Positions 26,316-35,811 of a DNA stretch of 64,000 nucleotides are shown here, piece after piece. Numbering within the stretch: the stretch's first letter is position 1; each line of letters starts with the position of its first letter. The position numbers and the translations under genes were made by a program. This DNA is from UBA4416 sp044353195. GTDB lineage: Bacteria; Bacteroidota; Bacteroidia; B-17B0; Aurantibacillaceae. The DNA lies in contig JBILCJ010000001.1 in assembly GCA_044353195.1 (NCBI GenBank), positions 23,888 through 87,887 of the forward strand, given 5' to 3'. Below the pieces are notes generated by a model. That model saw only the letters and a list, made by a program, of their open reading frames with translations, was not told where the DNA came from and made no database searches.

Positions 26316-27455
26316 CTAATTAATTAATTCTAAAAGGTTAGTACAAATATACTTCAACATTTCTTCCTCCATCTCAGTATGCATTGGTAACGATAAAACC
26401 GTTGCGCAAAGTTTTTCTGTAATCGGAAAATCTTCTTTTTTAAATCGGTCGCTTTTATATGCATTTTGTTCATGCAATGGAATAGGGTAGTAAATCATTG
26501 CGGGTATACCACGTTCAGCTAATTGCTCGCGTAATAATTTTCTATCAACGCCAATCAATTGTAATGTGTATTGATGAAACACATGCGTAGAATTTTTTAC
26601 TCTAACTGGTGTTTTTAATTTTGGGTGATTTGCAAAAGCACCATCATAAAAATCGGCAGCTTTATTTCTTGCCGCAGCGTATTCATCAAGATGTTTTAAC
26701 TTTACTTTTAAAATAGCAGCTTGTATAGTATCTAATCGCGAATTTACGCCTAGCACATCGTGCACATATTGCACGCTTTGACCATGGTGAGCAATCATTC
26801 TTAATTTTTTCGCAAGGTCATCATCGTTGGTATAAATAGCTCCACCATCACCGTAACAACCTAAATTTTTACTCGGAAAAAATGAAGTGCAACCGATTGT
26901 ACCAATGGTTCCAGCTTTCCTAATCGTGCCATCATTAAAAGTATAATCAGCACCAATAGCTTGTGCTACATCTTCAATTACAAATAAATTATGCTTTTGC
27001 GCTAAAGCCATGATGCGTTCCATATCCGCACATTGTCCAAATAAATGAACAGGTACAATTGCTTTAGTTTTTGGTGTGATGGCTTTTTCTATGGCTTCAA
27101 TATTGATATCGAACGTATCTTCATAAACATCAACCAGAACTGGTGTTAAACCAAGTAATCCTATCACTTCAGCAGTTGCAACGTAGGTAAAACTAGCTGT
27201 AATCACCTCATCACCTGGCTTCAAATCCAGAGCCATCATGGCAATTTGTAGTGCGTCTGTCCCATTTGCGCATGGAATAACGTGTTTTACGTGTAAGTAA
27301 TTTTCTAAATCTGCTTGAAATTCTTTTACCGCTGGTCCGTTAATAAATGCTGTATTTGAAATGACTTCTTCAATGCCTGCATCAACTTCAGCCTTTATTT
27401 TTAGGTATTGACTTTTTAAGTCAACCATTTGTATTTTTTTTTCTAAAGTTGCCAT
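26316..27455 (-). CDS. DegT/DnrJ/EryC1/StrS family sugar aminotransferase (WbpE-like)
   Basis: A 379-aa PLP enzyme. The N terminus MVDLKSQYLKIKAEVDAGI, the PLP-phosphate region CANGTDALQIAM, the Asp of FVIEDVAQAIGA and the Schiff-base Lys in SFFPSKNLGCYGDGGA are all present. The wording is close to WbpE/WlbC, which aminate UDP-3-keto-GlcNAcA at C3 in di-N-acetylated uronic acid pathways. Its first position in an operon with ugd and uxs fits sugar-nucleotide work, but no matching WbpA, WbpB or WbpD is present here, so the exact substrate is open. Confidence 0.85.
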   Translation of the reverse strand: MATLEKKIQMVDLKSQYLKIKAEVDAGIEEVISNTAFINGPAVKEFQADLENYLHVKHVIPCANGTDALQIAMMALDLKPGDEVITASFTYVATAEVIGLLGLTPVLVDVYEDTFDINIEAIEKAITPKTKAIVPVHLFGQCADMERIMALAQKHNLFVIEDVAQAIGADYTFNDGTIRKAGTIGTIGCTSFFPSKNLGCYGDGGAIYTNDDDLAKKLRMIAHHGQSVQYVHDVLGVNSRLDTIQAAILKVKLKHLDEYAAARNKAADFYDGAFANHPKLKTPVRVKNSTHVFHQYTLQLIGVDRKLLREQLAERGIPAMIYYPIPLHEQNAYKSDRFKKEDFPITEKLCATVLSLPMHTEMEEEMLKYICTNLLELIN

Positions 27456-27531
27456 TCTTTAATTTCAAATTTTAGTATGCGAATATAACGAATTTGCCAC
27501 AACTAAGTTGGCTTTATGTTTAAAATAATTT

Positions 27532-27610
27532 GGAGCTATTTCCTACTTTCCGCTCTATCTTTTTTGCATGAAAAAATGTAAAAAAGGATGCCGCTTCTAT
27601 CAGGGCTAGT
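27532..27610. repeat. Possible intergenic structured repeat element
   Basis: About 79 bp with a central A/T hairpin (ATCTTTTTTGCAT / ATGTAAAAAAGGAT, 27557-27590, one bulge) flanked by the related motifs CCGCTCTATC and CCGCTTCTATC, starting with GGAGCTATTTCC and ending in ATCAGGGCTAG. It is more GC-rich and ordered than nearby spacers. From memory, very similar intergenic segments recur in many Bacteroidota genomes; only this copy is in the window. It lies upstream of the DegT-type gene and downstream of the helicase gene. Confidence 0.5.
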
Positions 27611-27679
27611 TTTTGCTCTAATTTGGATGAGTCTTTCTTTTTCAGGTTCTATAAATGAAATTCTCAGCGACCTTTGTTG

Positions 27680-29101
27680 TTAAACATCAAAAAAATCATC
27701 AGAAAAATTCATTAAATAAACTTTTTCTGTAGCTCGCGTAAAAGCAGTGTATAACCAACGAATGTATTCTTTATTCAACATTTCTTTTGTTAAATAACCT
27801 TGATCTATAAAAACGCAAGGCCATTGACCACCTTGTGCTTTGTGACACGTTACTGAATAATTAAATTTAATTTGCAATGCATTAAAATAAGGACTTTTGC
27901 GTAAATAATTCATACGAAGGCTTTTTATTGGTTCGTCATTTACATCTTCCATAATATTGGAGAATAATTGCTGTTGTTGTTCTTTTGTAAGCGATGGAAC
28001 TTCTGTATAAATAGAGTCTAAAAGCAAAGTTAAATTTAGTTCTGGAGTGTTTTCATAGTCGCATAATTTAACCACACATTCAGCAAAATTAAAACCATAC
28101 ATTTCTTTTCGACGAATGATTTTTTTTATTTCTAAACTATCACCATTCGCTATAAATCCAGCTTCAGATTTTTCATCTAACCAATAGTAATTATTTTTCA
28201 CAACCATCATCAAATCTCCACTACACAAATCTTCTTCCATATAACGTACACGAGCTCTCACTGCTTGGTTAAATAAATTCGCACGCTTATTACTTCTTGT
28301 TACCAGTAACACGTCATTATAACCATAATTACTGTAAGCGTTATTGAGTGCGTCTTCTAAATCTTCGCCACTTAATCTTATCACATCTTTGTGCAAACTT
28401 ATTTTAGGAAAGTCACCATCAAAATTGTCAATACACTCTCTTAAATGAGTTGCATTTTTTAGTATACCACTAGCATCTTGTTGCCTTGCAACTTGCTTTA
28501 ATTCTACATGTTTTATTTGTAAATGATAACTAGCTTTTAAATAATTTAAATCTAATGCGGGACTTTCATTACTGCCAATCGGAGGTAATTGAGCAGTATC
28601 ACCAACCATAATTAATTTGCAGTTTGTGCCGCTAAATACATATTCTAGTAAGCTTTCTAATAGGCTATGATACACAGAGTCTGAAGTTGGATTATCTAAT
28701 CCAATCATAGAGGCTTCATCTACTATAAAAATAGTATTTGTGTGTTTGTTTTCCGCTAAAGCAAAGGCTACTCCACCATCATGTGTGGGAATTTTTATAA
28801 ATATTTTTTTATGAATTGTTTGAGCAGGTTTTTGCGAATAGTTTGATAAAACTTTTGCGGCCCTTCCGGTTGGTGCTAGTAAAACACTTTTCCATTTAAA
28901 ACTCGGTAGCGTTTTTGATAGCGCTCCAATCATGTTTGTTTTTCCAGTTCCTGCATAACCTTTTAAAACAAAAATTTCGCGTTCATTTTTATTGCTAATA
29001 AAATCAGACAACAACGCAATTAAATTTGATTGATCGCTATTAGGTACAAATGGTAAACAGCTAAAAAAAATTGACGTAAAATTATTATTTGTATAGTTCA
29101 A
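27680..29101 (-). CDS. RecD-like SF1 DNA helicase (AAA_30 / UvrD-C domain)
   Basis: 473 aa. Helicase motif I is LKGYAGTGKTNMIG (about 45-58), motif Ia LLAPTGRAAKVLS, motif II IFIVDEASMIG, motif III MVGDTAQLPPIGS, and motifs V/VI YSVTCHKAQGGQWPCVFID and WLYTAFTRATEKVYL. This is the SF1B RecD2/Dda layout without the long N-terminal RecD2 extension. It probably unwinds DNA 5' to 3'; a role in repair or replication restart is inferred. It lies 51 bp after ispG on the same strand. Confidence 0.88.
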   Translation of the reverse strand: MNYTNNNFTSIFFSCLPFVPNSDQSNLIALLSDFISNKNEREIFVLKGYAGTGKTNMIGALSKTLPSFKWKSVLLAPTGRAAKVLSNYSQKPAQTIHKKIFIKIPTHDGGVAFALAENKHTNTIFIVDEASMIGLDNPTSDSVYHSLLESLLEYVFSGTNCKLIMVGDTAQLPPIGSNESPALDLNYLKASYHLQIKHVELKQVARQQDASGILKNATHLRECIDNFDGDFPKISLHKDVIRLSGEDLEDALNNAYSNYGYNDVLLVTRSNKRANLFNQAVRARVRYMEEDLCSGDLMMVVKNNYYWLDEKSEAGFIANGDSLEIKKIIRRKEMYGFNFAECVVKLCDYENTPELNLTLLLDSIYTEVPSLTKEQQQQLFSNIMEDVNDEPIKSLRMNYLRKSPYFNALQIKFNYSVTCHKAQGGQWPCVFIDQGYLTKEMLNKEYIRWLYTAFTRATEKVYLMNFSDDFFDV

Positions 29102-29152
29102 TTTTTTTTGGTTTAAATGATGAATTGTTGATGAAATGAATGCTTATTTTCA

Positions 29153-31111
29153 TTATTTTTTTTCAATCCAATCTCCGTGTTCTTTAATCAATTCAACTAA
29201 TTCATTCACTGCATTTTCACTTGGCACATTTTTTTTAACAACTTCTTTACCTTTGTATAGGGAAATTTTACCAACACCAACACCTACATAACCGTAATCA
29301 GCATCTGCCATTTCGCCTGGTCCGTTTACGATACAGCCCATAATACCAATTTTAATTCCTTTTAAATGGTCAGTTCGTTCACGTATACTTTGCGTTGTTT
29401 CTTGTAAATCAAATAGTGTTCTTCCGCAACTTGGACAAGAAATATATTCCGCCTTACTAATTCGAGTTCGAGTTGCTTGCAAAATTCCAAAAGCTGTTGA
29501 GTTTGTATTTTTCGGCGAGGTACAATTTATTTGTTTTAACCAAATCCCTTCCCCTAAGCCGTCTAAAAGCAAAGCGCCAATTTCAGTTGATGCACCTAAT
29601 TGAAACGCTTCTTCCGTTAAGTCTACATAATTTCTTTTTAAGATTACAGGTATTGTAATTTGATGCTCTGCCAATGTTACAAACAAACGTCTTAATTCAG
29701 GCATTGCATGAGGATTAAACGTGTCTAAAACTAAAACAATGTTTTTCAAATTCTTAATTTTTAAAATAAAATTAGGAGTTAAAATTTCTTTAGTAACAGC
29801 AATAAAATTTAATGTATCGTGATGTTTTTCAGAGCTAAAAAATTCGTCTCCACAAAAAAGAGGAAATTGTCTTAATGGATTTTCTAATTTTTTCCACGCT
29901 TCGCTATTGTTTATAATTCCTAATGTTCCTGGTATTTCAAAATCGATAGGATTATCTCCAGCATAAATATAATCACATGCCGTATCACTAATATTCCATT
30001 TATCTAAAGGAACAGAATAATTGTATCCAACTGCAAAAAGTGACGCTGGTGTAATTTGTTCTTTCGAACTAAAATCTGCAATAACGCGCGGAACGTTATG
30101 CCCTCCAATATTTATAACTTCTATGCTATCTCGCTTTTTATAATCGTATGGATTGTAAGATAAAATTATTTTTTCTTTTTCAGTTTCTAGAGGTGTGATA
30201 GACTGATGAAGTTTTATTTTTTGTTCTGAGTAGCGATCAGCAAGTAATTTCGCTACAGGCATTTCAAATTCAGGCTCTTCAGTGAGAGAAACTCTGATAG
30301 TATCTCCTAATCCATCTTCTAATAATGTGCCAATTCCAACTGCTGATTTAATCCTTCCGTCTTCGCCATCACCAGCTTCTGTAACACCTAAATGCAAAGG
30401 ATAATTACGGTTTGTTTCAATCATCTTTTGAACTAACAGTCTGTATGCTTGCACCATTACTTGTGTGTTACTCGCCTTCATGGAAATCACAATATTATGG
30501 TAATTTGAATCTTCACAAATTCTTAAAAATTCAAATGCTGATTCTACCATTCCTAATGGCGTGTCTCCATATCTGCTTAATATCCTATCGCTTAAAGATC
30601 CATGATTTGTTCCAATACGCATAGCTGTTCCGTATTCTTTGCAAATTTTTACTAATGGCGTAAATCTATTTCTAATCCGTTCTAATTCTTTTTCATAGGC
30701 TGAATCAGTGTAATCAATTTCTTCAAATTTTTTCTTATCAGCATAATTTCCGGGATTAACTCGCACTTTTTCGATAACACGGGCAGCATATTCAGCGGCG
30801 TTTGGTGTGAAATGTATATCTGCTACAAGTGGTGTTTGAAATCCTGCGGCAACTAATTCTTTTTTTATGAATTCTAAGTTTTTTGCTTCATTGATGCTAG
30901 GTGCTGTAATTCTGACCAATTCACAGCCAGCTTCAATCATTCTAATACTTTGAGCAACCGTCGCTTTTGTATCCATCGTATCAGTTGTTGTCATACTTTG
31001 TATACGAATTGGATTATTCCCTCCAATACCAACACTTCCGCACGTTACTTCACGGGTCAAAAAACGTTTATATTCTGTTAAGCTATGACTGTATGGTAAA
31101 TATAAATTCAT
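29153..31111 (-). CDS. ispG: 4-hydroxy-3-methylbut-2-en-1-yl diphosphate synthase (three-domain IspG)
   Basis: A 652-aa enzyme, nearly twice the length of E. coli IspG. The N-terminal TIM barrel carries NPIRIQSMTTTDTMDTKAT and VADIHFTPNAA. A middle insert domain (about residues 280-530) is the extra domain of plant and Bacteroidota/Chlamydia enzymes. The C-terminal domain holds the [4Fe-4S] ligands in CPSCGRTLF and GIMGCIVNGPGE, the last Glu also being a ligand. It makes HMBPP in the MEP isoprenoid pathway, upstream of carotenoids and quinones. A shared transcript with the cyclase-family gene (28 bp before) is likely. Confidence 0.95.
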   Translation of the reverse strand: MNLYLPYSHSLTEYKRFLTREVTCGSVGIGGNNPIRIQSMTTTDTMDTKATVAQSIRMIEAGCELVRITAPSINEAKNLEFIKKELVAAGFQTPLVADIHFTPNAAEYAARVIEKVRVNPGNYADKKKFEEIDYTDSAYEKELERIRNRFTPLVKICKEYGTAMRIGTNHGSLSDRILSRYGDTPLGMVESAFEFLRICEDSNYHNIVISMKASNTQVMVQAYRLLVQKMIETNRNYPLHLGVTEAGDGEDGRIKSAVGIGTLLEDGLGDTIRVSLTEEPEFEMPVAKLLADRYSEQKIKLHQSITPLETEKEKIILSYNPYDYKKRDSIEVINIGGHNVPRVIADFSSKEQITPASLFAVGYNYSVPLDKWNISDTACDYIYAGDNPIDFEIPGTLGIINNSEAWKKLENPLRQFPLFCGDEFFSSEKHHDTLNFIAVTKEILTPNFILKIKNLKNIVLVLDTFNPHAMPELRRLFVTLAEHQITIPVILKRNYVDLTEEAFQLGASTEIGALLLDGLGEGIWLKQINCTSPKNTNSTAFGILQATRTRISKAEYISCPSCGRTLFDLQETTQSIRERTDHLKGIKIGIMGCIVNGPGEMADADYGYVGVGVGKISLYKGKEVVKKNVPSENAVNELVELIKEHGDWIEKK

Positions 31112-31139
31112 TATTAAAATCTTTATTTTTTATTTCTAA

Positions 31140-31949
31140 TTAACTAATTACTTTATAAAGGATTGGTTTACTTGGACTAGCATCGTTTTCAAAACTTGCT
31201 ATTTGAATATTTAAAATATAGGTTCCGTCTATAACTTCATTAGGGACATAAATAAACTCGGTAATTGTTTTTTGAAGTTGCGTGTTGAATGGATATTGCC
31301 AAAATGCGTGATGTGCTAATAATTTACCTTCGTCATTTTCTCTATCTATAGATGGCAAATCAATTAGTAAATGTTCGACTCCTATTTCATTTAAAAATAG
31401 AATACCCTCTTCTAAAATATAAGGTGGATTTGTGTTTGAATATTGAGTTGTTAATTTATTTAATCCGTTACCCAAAGTTCTTATTACAATTGCCTCTGGT
31501 TTATTTCCATCTAATGAATTTTCTAATTGTTTTTTTGTGATTACAAAATCTCCGTTATCAAGTTCGGTTGGAAGAATAGTTATGACTTCTGCTAAAAACA
31601 TGAATTGATTTAAGCATTTATTAATCGTGATAAATTCTTTACTAATATGCCCAACACATTCGGTGTGTGTGCCATTTCCGTGCGGATTAAAAGTTATATT
31701 TCTAAAATTAACCGAACCTCCTTTGTTTACATCACCTATCCAATCACCATTTTCTACAGGCTCTAATTTCATGGGGTTGACGTACCAAGCGCTAGTGCAA
31801 TTTTTATCATTACTCAATGGTATCGAAATATCAATGGGTTGGTAAAAATCCATATTATAGTTTTTTCCTTTATGAAAAATAGTTCCAATCATTTTTTTAG
31901 GTGAATTTTTATTTTCTAAATGTATGGTAGAATTTTTTTCTATTTTCAT
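31140..31949 (-). CDS. Cyclase family protein (kynurenine formamidase-like metal hydrolase)
   Basis: A 269-aa protein. The metal-binding motif NPHGNGTHTECVGHIS (about residues 90-105) is the HxGTHxDxPxH-like core of the cyclase/formamidase family, here with Glu-Cys in place of Asp-x-Pro. A second family region, LLIDLPSIDRENDEGKLLAHHAFW, gives the other His residues. Members hydrolyse N-formylkynurenine or other amides or carry out cyclisation. The substrate cannot be read from sequence. No signal peptide. First gene before ispG on the minus strand; divergent from porP. Confidence 0.8.
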   Translation of the reverse strand: MKIEKNSTIHLENKNSPKKMIGTIFHKGKNYNMDFYQPIDISIPLSNDKNCTSAWYVNPMKLEPVENGDWIGDVNKGGSVNFRNITFNPHGNGTHTECVGHISKEFITINKCLNQFMFLAEVITILPTELDNGDFVITKKQLENSLDGNKPEAIVIRTLGNGLNKLTTQYSNTNPPYILEEGILFLNEIGVEHLLIDLPSIDRENDEGKLLAHHAFWQYPFNTQLQKTITEFIYVPNEVIDGTYILNIQIASFENDASPSKPILYKVIS

Positions 31950-32075
31950 TCAATCTCATAATTTGTAAATTTTTAATTAACATCATCTTTAAAATCCTTT
32001 TTTTTGGATTTTTTTTGGATTTTTGTTCTTATAACTTAAAATTCATTACTTTTTAACAAAAAAAAGTTCAAATAG

Positions 32076-32106
32076 TTTGAGTTTATATAAAAATGTTATA
32101 TCTTGG
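32076..32106 (+). promoter_or_regulatory. Probable promoter of the porP/sprF gene
   Basis: TTTG (32076-32079), 19-bp spacer, TATCTTGG (32099-32106), one mismatch from TAnnTTTG. It predicts an untranslated leader of roughly 45 nt before the ATG at 32160. Confidence 0.5.
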
Positions 32107-32159
32107 TGCCCGAGGTAGTTGCCTTTTTATTTAATTAATTAAACTAATTTTGGTGTAAT

Positions 32160-33137
32160 ATGAAAATTTTTTTTACCACACTAGCACTTGCTTTATCAGC
32201 AATAATGAATAATTCATTTGCTCAACAAGATCCGCAGTTCACTCAGTTTATGCATAATAAATTAATTTATAATCCAGGTTATGCAGGAACGTCTGATGCG
32301 ATTTGTTCGAATGTACTTTATCGTCAGCAGTGGGTCAATTTTCCAGGAGCGCCAAAAACTGCCTTAGTAAGTTTTGATATGCCTATAGGAAGTTTGCCAA
32401 TTGGTGTTGGTTTAAATGTGATGTCTGATCAACTTGGTTTTGATAAATCTTTATATGCTCGTTTAGCTGTTTCTTATAGAAAAGTTATCGGCGCTGGAAC
32501 ATTAGGTTTAGGAATTGATGCAGGTATTCTTCAAAAATCATTCAATGGTGCTTGGGTAACTCCAGACGGTAACGGTGTCCAAGATAACTCTATTCCGGGT
32601 TACACTTCAGGTACTGGAACCACAGTTGCTACAAATTCTGGACTTAATAAAATGACTTATGATTTAGGTTTTGGAGCTTATTATACCATTGCAAATAAAT
32701 TTTATGTTGGTTTATCGTCAACCCATCTTACAGCTCAAGATGTTGCGGCAAATAGTAATGTAAAATATGCTTTAGCACGCCACTACTATATCATGAGTGG
32801 TTATACATTTGATTTAACACCTGAACATGCTGTAACTCCTAATATCAATATTAAATCAGACGGAACATCTACTCAGTTAGATTTAAATGTTACTTATATG
32901 TTTGATAAAACGTATTGGTTTGGACTTTCTTATCGTATGCAAGATGCCATTGCTCCTATGCTTGGTGCAAAGTTTTTACCAAATAAAAGCCTGAAGGTTG
33001 GTTATTCTTATGATATTACAACATCAAAAATGAGAGGTCATAGCTCTGGTTCGCATGAAATTATGTTAGGATATTGTTTTAACGTTAAAAGAACGCCTAA
33101 AATTACATCTTACCAAAATGCAAGATTTTTAGATTAA
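32160..33137 (+). CDS. PorP/SprF family type IX secretion system membrane protein
   Basis: 325 aa with a signal peptide (cleavage likely after SFA, about residue 21), then the family hallmark QDPQFTQFMHNKLIYNPGYAG. The rest alternates as an outer-membrane beta-barrel (NVMSDQLGFDKSLYARL; TYMFDKTYWFGLSYR; GSHEIMLGYCF). PorP/SprF proteins serve type IX secretion and in Flavobacteria link SprB-like surface adhesins or PorE-like peptidoglycan binders to the machine. It directly precedes gldKLMN with a 179-bp spacer, the typical por/gld order. Which of several PorP paralogues of the genome it is cannot be told. Confidence 0.92.
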   Translation: MKIFFTTLALALSAIMNNSFAQQDPQFTQFMHNKLIYNPGYAGTSDAICSNVLYRQQWVNFPGAPKTALVSFDMPIGSLPIGVGLNVMSDQLGFDKSLYARLAVSYRKVIGAGTLGLGIDAGILQKSFNGAWVTPDGNGVQDNSIPGYTSGTGTTVATNSGLNKMTYDLGFGAYYTIANKFYVGLSSTHLTAQDVAANSNVKYALARHYYIMSGYTFDLTPEHAVTPNINIKSDGTSTQLDLNVTYMFDKTYWFGLSYRMQDAIAPMLGAKFLPNKSLKVGYSYDITTSKMRGHSSGSHEIMLGYCFNVKRTPKITSYQNARFLD

Positions 33138-33316
33138 TTTGTAACCTTTTAAATAAAATACCGTTAAAGCACCTTAAAAGTTAAATTTAATTGTTAATAA
33201 GTTGTTAATAGCCAAAATTGTAACTAAAGTAAAAAATTGAATTATAAAATAAAAGCGCAGAATAAAAGATAACTACAGTTTAAAATCTTTTAAAGCAAAA
33301 AACTAAACAAAGTACT

Positions 33317-34861
33317 ATGAAAAAATTAATTGTATTAGCTTCATTTGTTGCCGTTGTTACAGGTTGTAACAAAAAGGTAGGTGAGTTAGTTGGCGTAGAA
33401 GGAAGAGAAAAATGGTTCCAGCCAGATCCATTCGGCACACTTTATATTCCAATGGGTAGTTACCACATGGGGCCAAGCGATCAAGAGATTACAATGGCTC
33501 ATACAGCTAAGTCAAAAATGGTTTCTGTACAAGCATTTTATATTGATGATTCTGAAATTTCTAATAATGAATATCGTCAATTTGTATATTGGGTGAGAGA
33601 TTCAATTGCGCGTAAATTATTAGCAAATGGATCAGGTCCAGACGCTGAAGATTTTCAAATTTCTCAAGAGGATTTCTTGTCTATGTTTCCTGTTTATAAA
33701 GGAGATAATAATCTGCAAGATCCATATATCAATTGGGCGACTAAAATCAAATGGGATAGCGATGATGAAGATTACCGTTTAGATTTACAACCTTTATATT
33801 TACCTGAAGGTGAACGTTTTTATAATAGAAAAGAAATTGATACACGTAAATTAAATTACGAGTATTATAGAATTGATATTAAATTGGCAGCATCTAAATA
33901 CAATCGTTTTGTGCCACAAAAATCACCAGACGTGCAAGACGCTTCGCATGCATACAAGCAATCTGATTACATGAATGGTGTTCACACCAATGAAGGTCAA
34001 AATGGAGTTCCGGGTGGATTATCTAATGCAGTTGGAGATCCAAGTAAGGATCCTAAGACATTAGGTACGTATGATGTTACAGACCAAAAATCTGTTGGTA
34101 ATGGTAATTATACTTCAAATGTTCGTAAGAGTGTTGACCGTTCTGTATTTGTATTAAAAGATGTAATTAATGTGTATCCTGATACATTAGCTTGGGTTCA
34201 CGATTTCACTTACTCATTTAATGAACCAATGACTAATATGTATTTTTGGCATCCATCTTATGATGATTATCCTGTTGTTGGAGTTACTTGGAAACAAGCG
34301 AGAGCATTTAGTATATGGAGATCTAACTTATTGAATAATTATTTAATTGGCACAGAGCAATCAATTGTGAATGATTTCCGTTTACCAACTGAATCTGAGT
34401 GGGAATATGCTGCTCGTGGAGGAAATGATTTATCTCCATACCCTTGGGGCGGACCATATATTCGTAACGCTAAAGGTTGTTTCTTAGGCAACTTTAAGCC
34501 AATGAGAGGTTCATATATTGATGATGGTGGATTTCAATCAGTTTATATTTATTCATATAATCCTAATGATTACGGTTTATATTGTATGGCAGGAAATGTT
34601 TCAGAGTGGACAAATAATGCATTCGACGAATCATCGTATGACTTTTCTCACGATTTAAATCCCGATTATACTTATGAAGCACAAGATAAGGATGCTAATG
34701 TTTTGAAGCGTAAAGTAATTCGTGGTGGTTCTTGGAAAGATGTAGGCTATTATTTACAAGTAAGTACTCGTACTTACGAATACCAAGATACTGCAAAATG
34801 TTATATAGGATTCCGTAATGTGATGACTTATTTAGGTCGTGCTAAGGGAGATGAAATTTAA
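33317..34861 (+). CDS. gldK: Type IX secretion / gliding motility lipoprotein GldK (PorK)
   Basis: A 514-aa lipoprotein: signal MKKLIVLASFVAVVTGC with lipobox Cys17. The body is an FGE-sulfatase-like domain (IPMGSYHMGPSDQE at the start, VVGVTWKQARAFSIW, DFRLPTESEWEYAARGG, NVSEWTNNAFDES, VIRGGSWKD, GFRNVMTYLG at the end) without a role as formylglycine enzyme in this family. GldK forms, with GldN, the large periplasmic ring under the outer membrane of the type IX machine. The long insertion at about residues 110-290 is usual for GldK. Followed by gldL after 62 bp. Confidence 0.95.
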   Translation: MKKLIVLASFVAVVTGCNKKVGELVGVEGREKWFQPDPFGTLYIPMGSYHMGPSDQEITMAHTAKSKMVSVQAFYIDDSEISNNEYRQFVYWVRDSIARKLLANGSGPDAEDFQISQEDFLSMFPVYKGDNNLQDPYINWATKIKWDSDDEDYRLDLQPLYLPEGERFYNRKEIDTRKLNYEYYRIDIKLAASKYNRFVPQKSPDVQDASHAYKQSDYMNGVHTNEGQNGVPGGLSNAVGDPSKDPKTLGTYDVTDQKSVGNGNYTSNVRKSVDRSVFVLKDVINVYPDTLAWVHDFTYSFNEPMTNMYFWHPSYDDYPVVGVTWKQARAFSIWRSNLLNNYLIGTEQSIVNDFRLPTESEWEYAARGGNDLSPYPWGGPYIRNAKGCFLGNFKPMRGSYIDDGGFQSVYIYSYNPNDYGLYCMAGNVSEWTNNAFDESSYDFSHDLNPDYTYEAQDKDANVLKRKVIRGGSWKDVGYYLQVSTRTYEYQDTAKCYIGFRNVMTYLGRAKGDEI

Positions 34862-34923
34862 TAAACACACATAAACACAAATAAACAAACACAAAAACTC
34901 AACTAATTAAAAACTAAACAACT

Positions 34924-35721
34924 ATGAGCAAACTTCCTAAAGTAACCGGTTTTAAAAAGTATTTACACTTAGCATCATGTTTTGGTGCAGCAGTTGTAAT
35001 TGTTGGAGCCTTATTTAAAATTATGCACTGGCCAGGTGCTTCTGCAGCATTAATTGCAGGTCTTGGTACTGAAGCTGTACTATTTATTTTATTCGGTTTA
35101 GATATACCTCATGAGGAATACGATTGGTCTTTAGCTTACCCTGAATTAGGTGGCATGGGCGGACATGAAGACGAAGAATCTTCTGAACATAGTAATTTAC
35201 CTTTAACAAATCAATTGGATAATATGCTTGCTGAAGCAAAAATAGGACCAGAATTAATCGAAAGTTTAGGAATGGGTATGCGTTCATTAAGTGATAATGC
35301 ATCTAAAATGGGAGATTTATCAAATGCTCATTTAGCAACTAATGAATACGTTGATAGCGTTAGATCGGCGTCTAAAAACGTATCTAGTTTAGCTGATAGC
35401 TATTCAAAAGCGGCAGAATCTATGGTTAGTTTAGCAGCTTCAAACGATGTTAGTAGTTCTATTGGTGATTCTTTAGGCAAGGTTTCTAGTAACTTAAACG
35501 CATTGAATGCTACTTATGAGTTACAATTGCAAGGTTCAAAAAATCATTTAGAAGCAACTGAGAAATTTTATGGTGGTTTAGCTGATTTAATGAAAAATTT
35601 ACATGATTCTGTTGATGATACTAAAAAATATCGTCAAGAAATGTCTACATTATCTTCTAATTTAACTGCATTAAACGGTATCTACGGAAACATGTTAGGT
35701 GCAATGAATTATAACAAATAA
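34924..35721 (+). CDS. gldL: Type IX secretion motor protein GldL (PorL)
   Basis: 265 aa. Two membrane helices at about residues 14-33 and 37-58 (with the conserved KIMHWPGA between or within them) are followed by a cytoplasmic, Ser/Ala/Asn-rich helical tail with coiled-coil character. GldL and GldM form the proton-driven inner-membrane motor; a conserved membrane Glu (here in GLGTEAVLFILFG) is the proposed proton carrier. The 62-bp spacer upstream is a low-complexity ACA/AAT repeat. Followed by gldM after 90 bp. Confidence 0.95.
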   Translation: MSKLPKVTGFKKYLHLASCFGAAVVIVGALFKIMHWPGASAALIAGLGTEAVLFILFGLDIPHEEYDWSLAYPELGGMGGHEDEESSEHSNLPLTNQLDNMLAEAKIGPELIESLGMGMRSLSDNASKMGDLSNAHLATNEYVDSVRSASKNVSSLADSYSKAAESMVSLAASNDVSSSIGDSLGKVSSNLNALNATYELQLQGSKNHLEATEKFYGGLADLMKNLHDSVDDTKKYRQEMSTLSSNLTALNGIYGNMLGAMNYNK

Positions 35722-35811
35722 TTGTAAATAAATAGTAATGTCACGTTCATTTTTTGAAATGACGATTTAAAATTCATTAAAATATTAATCTAAAAGTAAT
35801 TATAAAATAAT

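Noticed and set aside
31991..32012. Terminator AAAATCC-T8-GGATTTT upstream of porP
   Set aside because: The stem is only 7 bp with a poly-T loop, and no plus-strand gene ends there.
34862..34923. Repeat or element between gldK and gldL
   Set aside because: It is only an A-rich ACA/AAT low-complexity spacer without inverted repeats.
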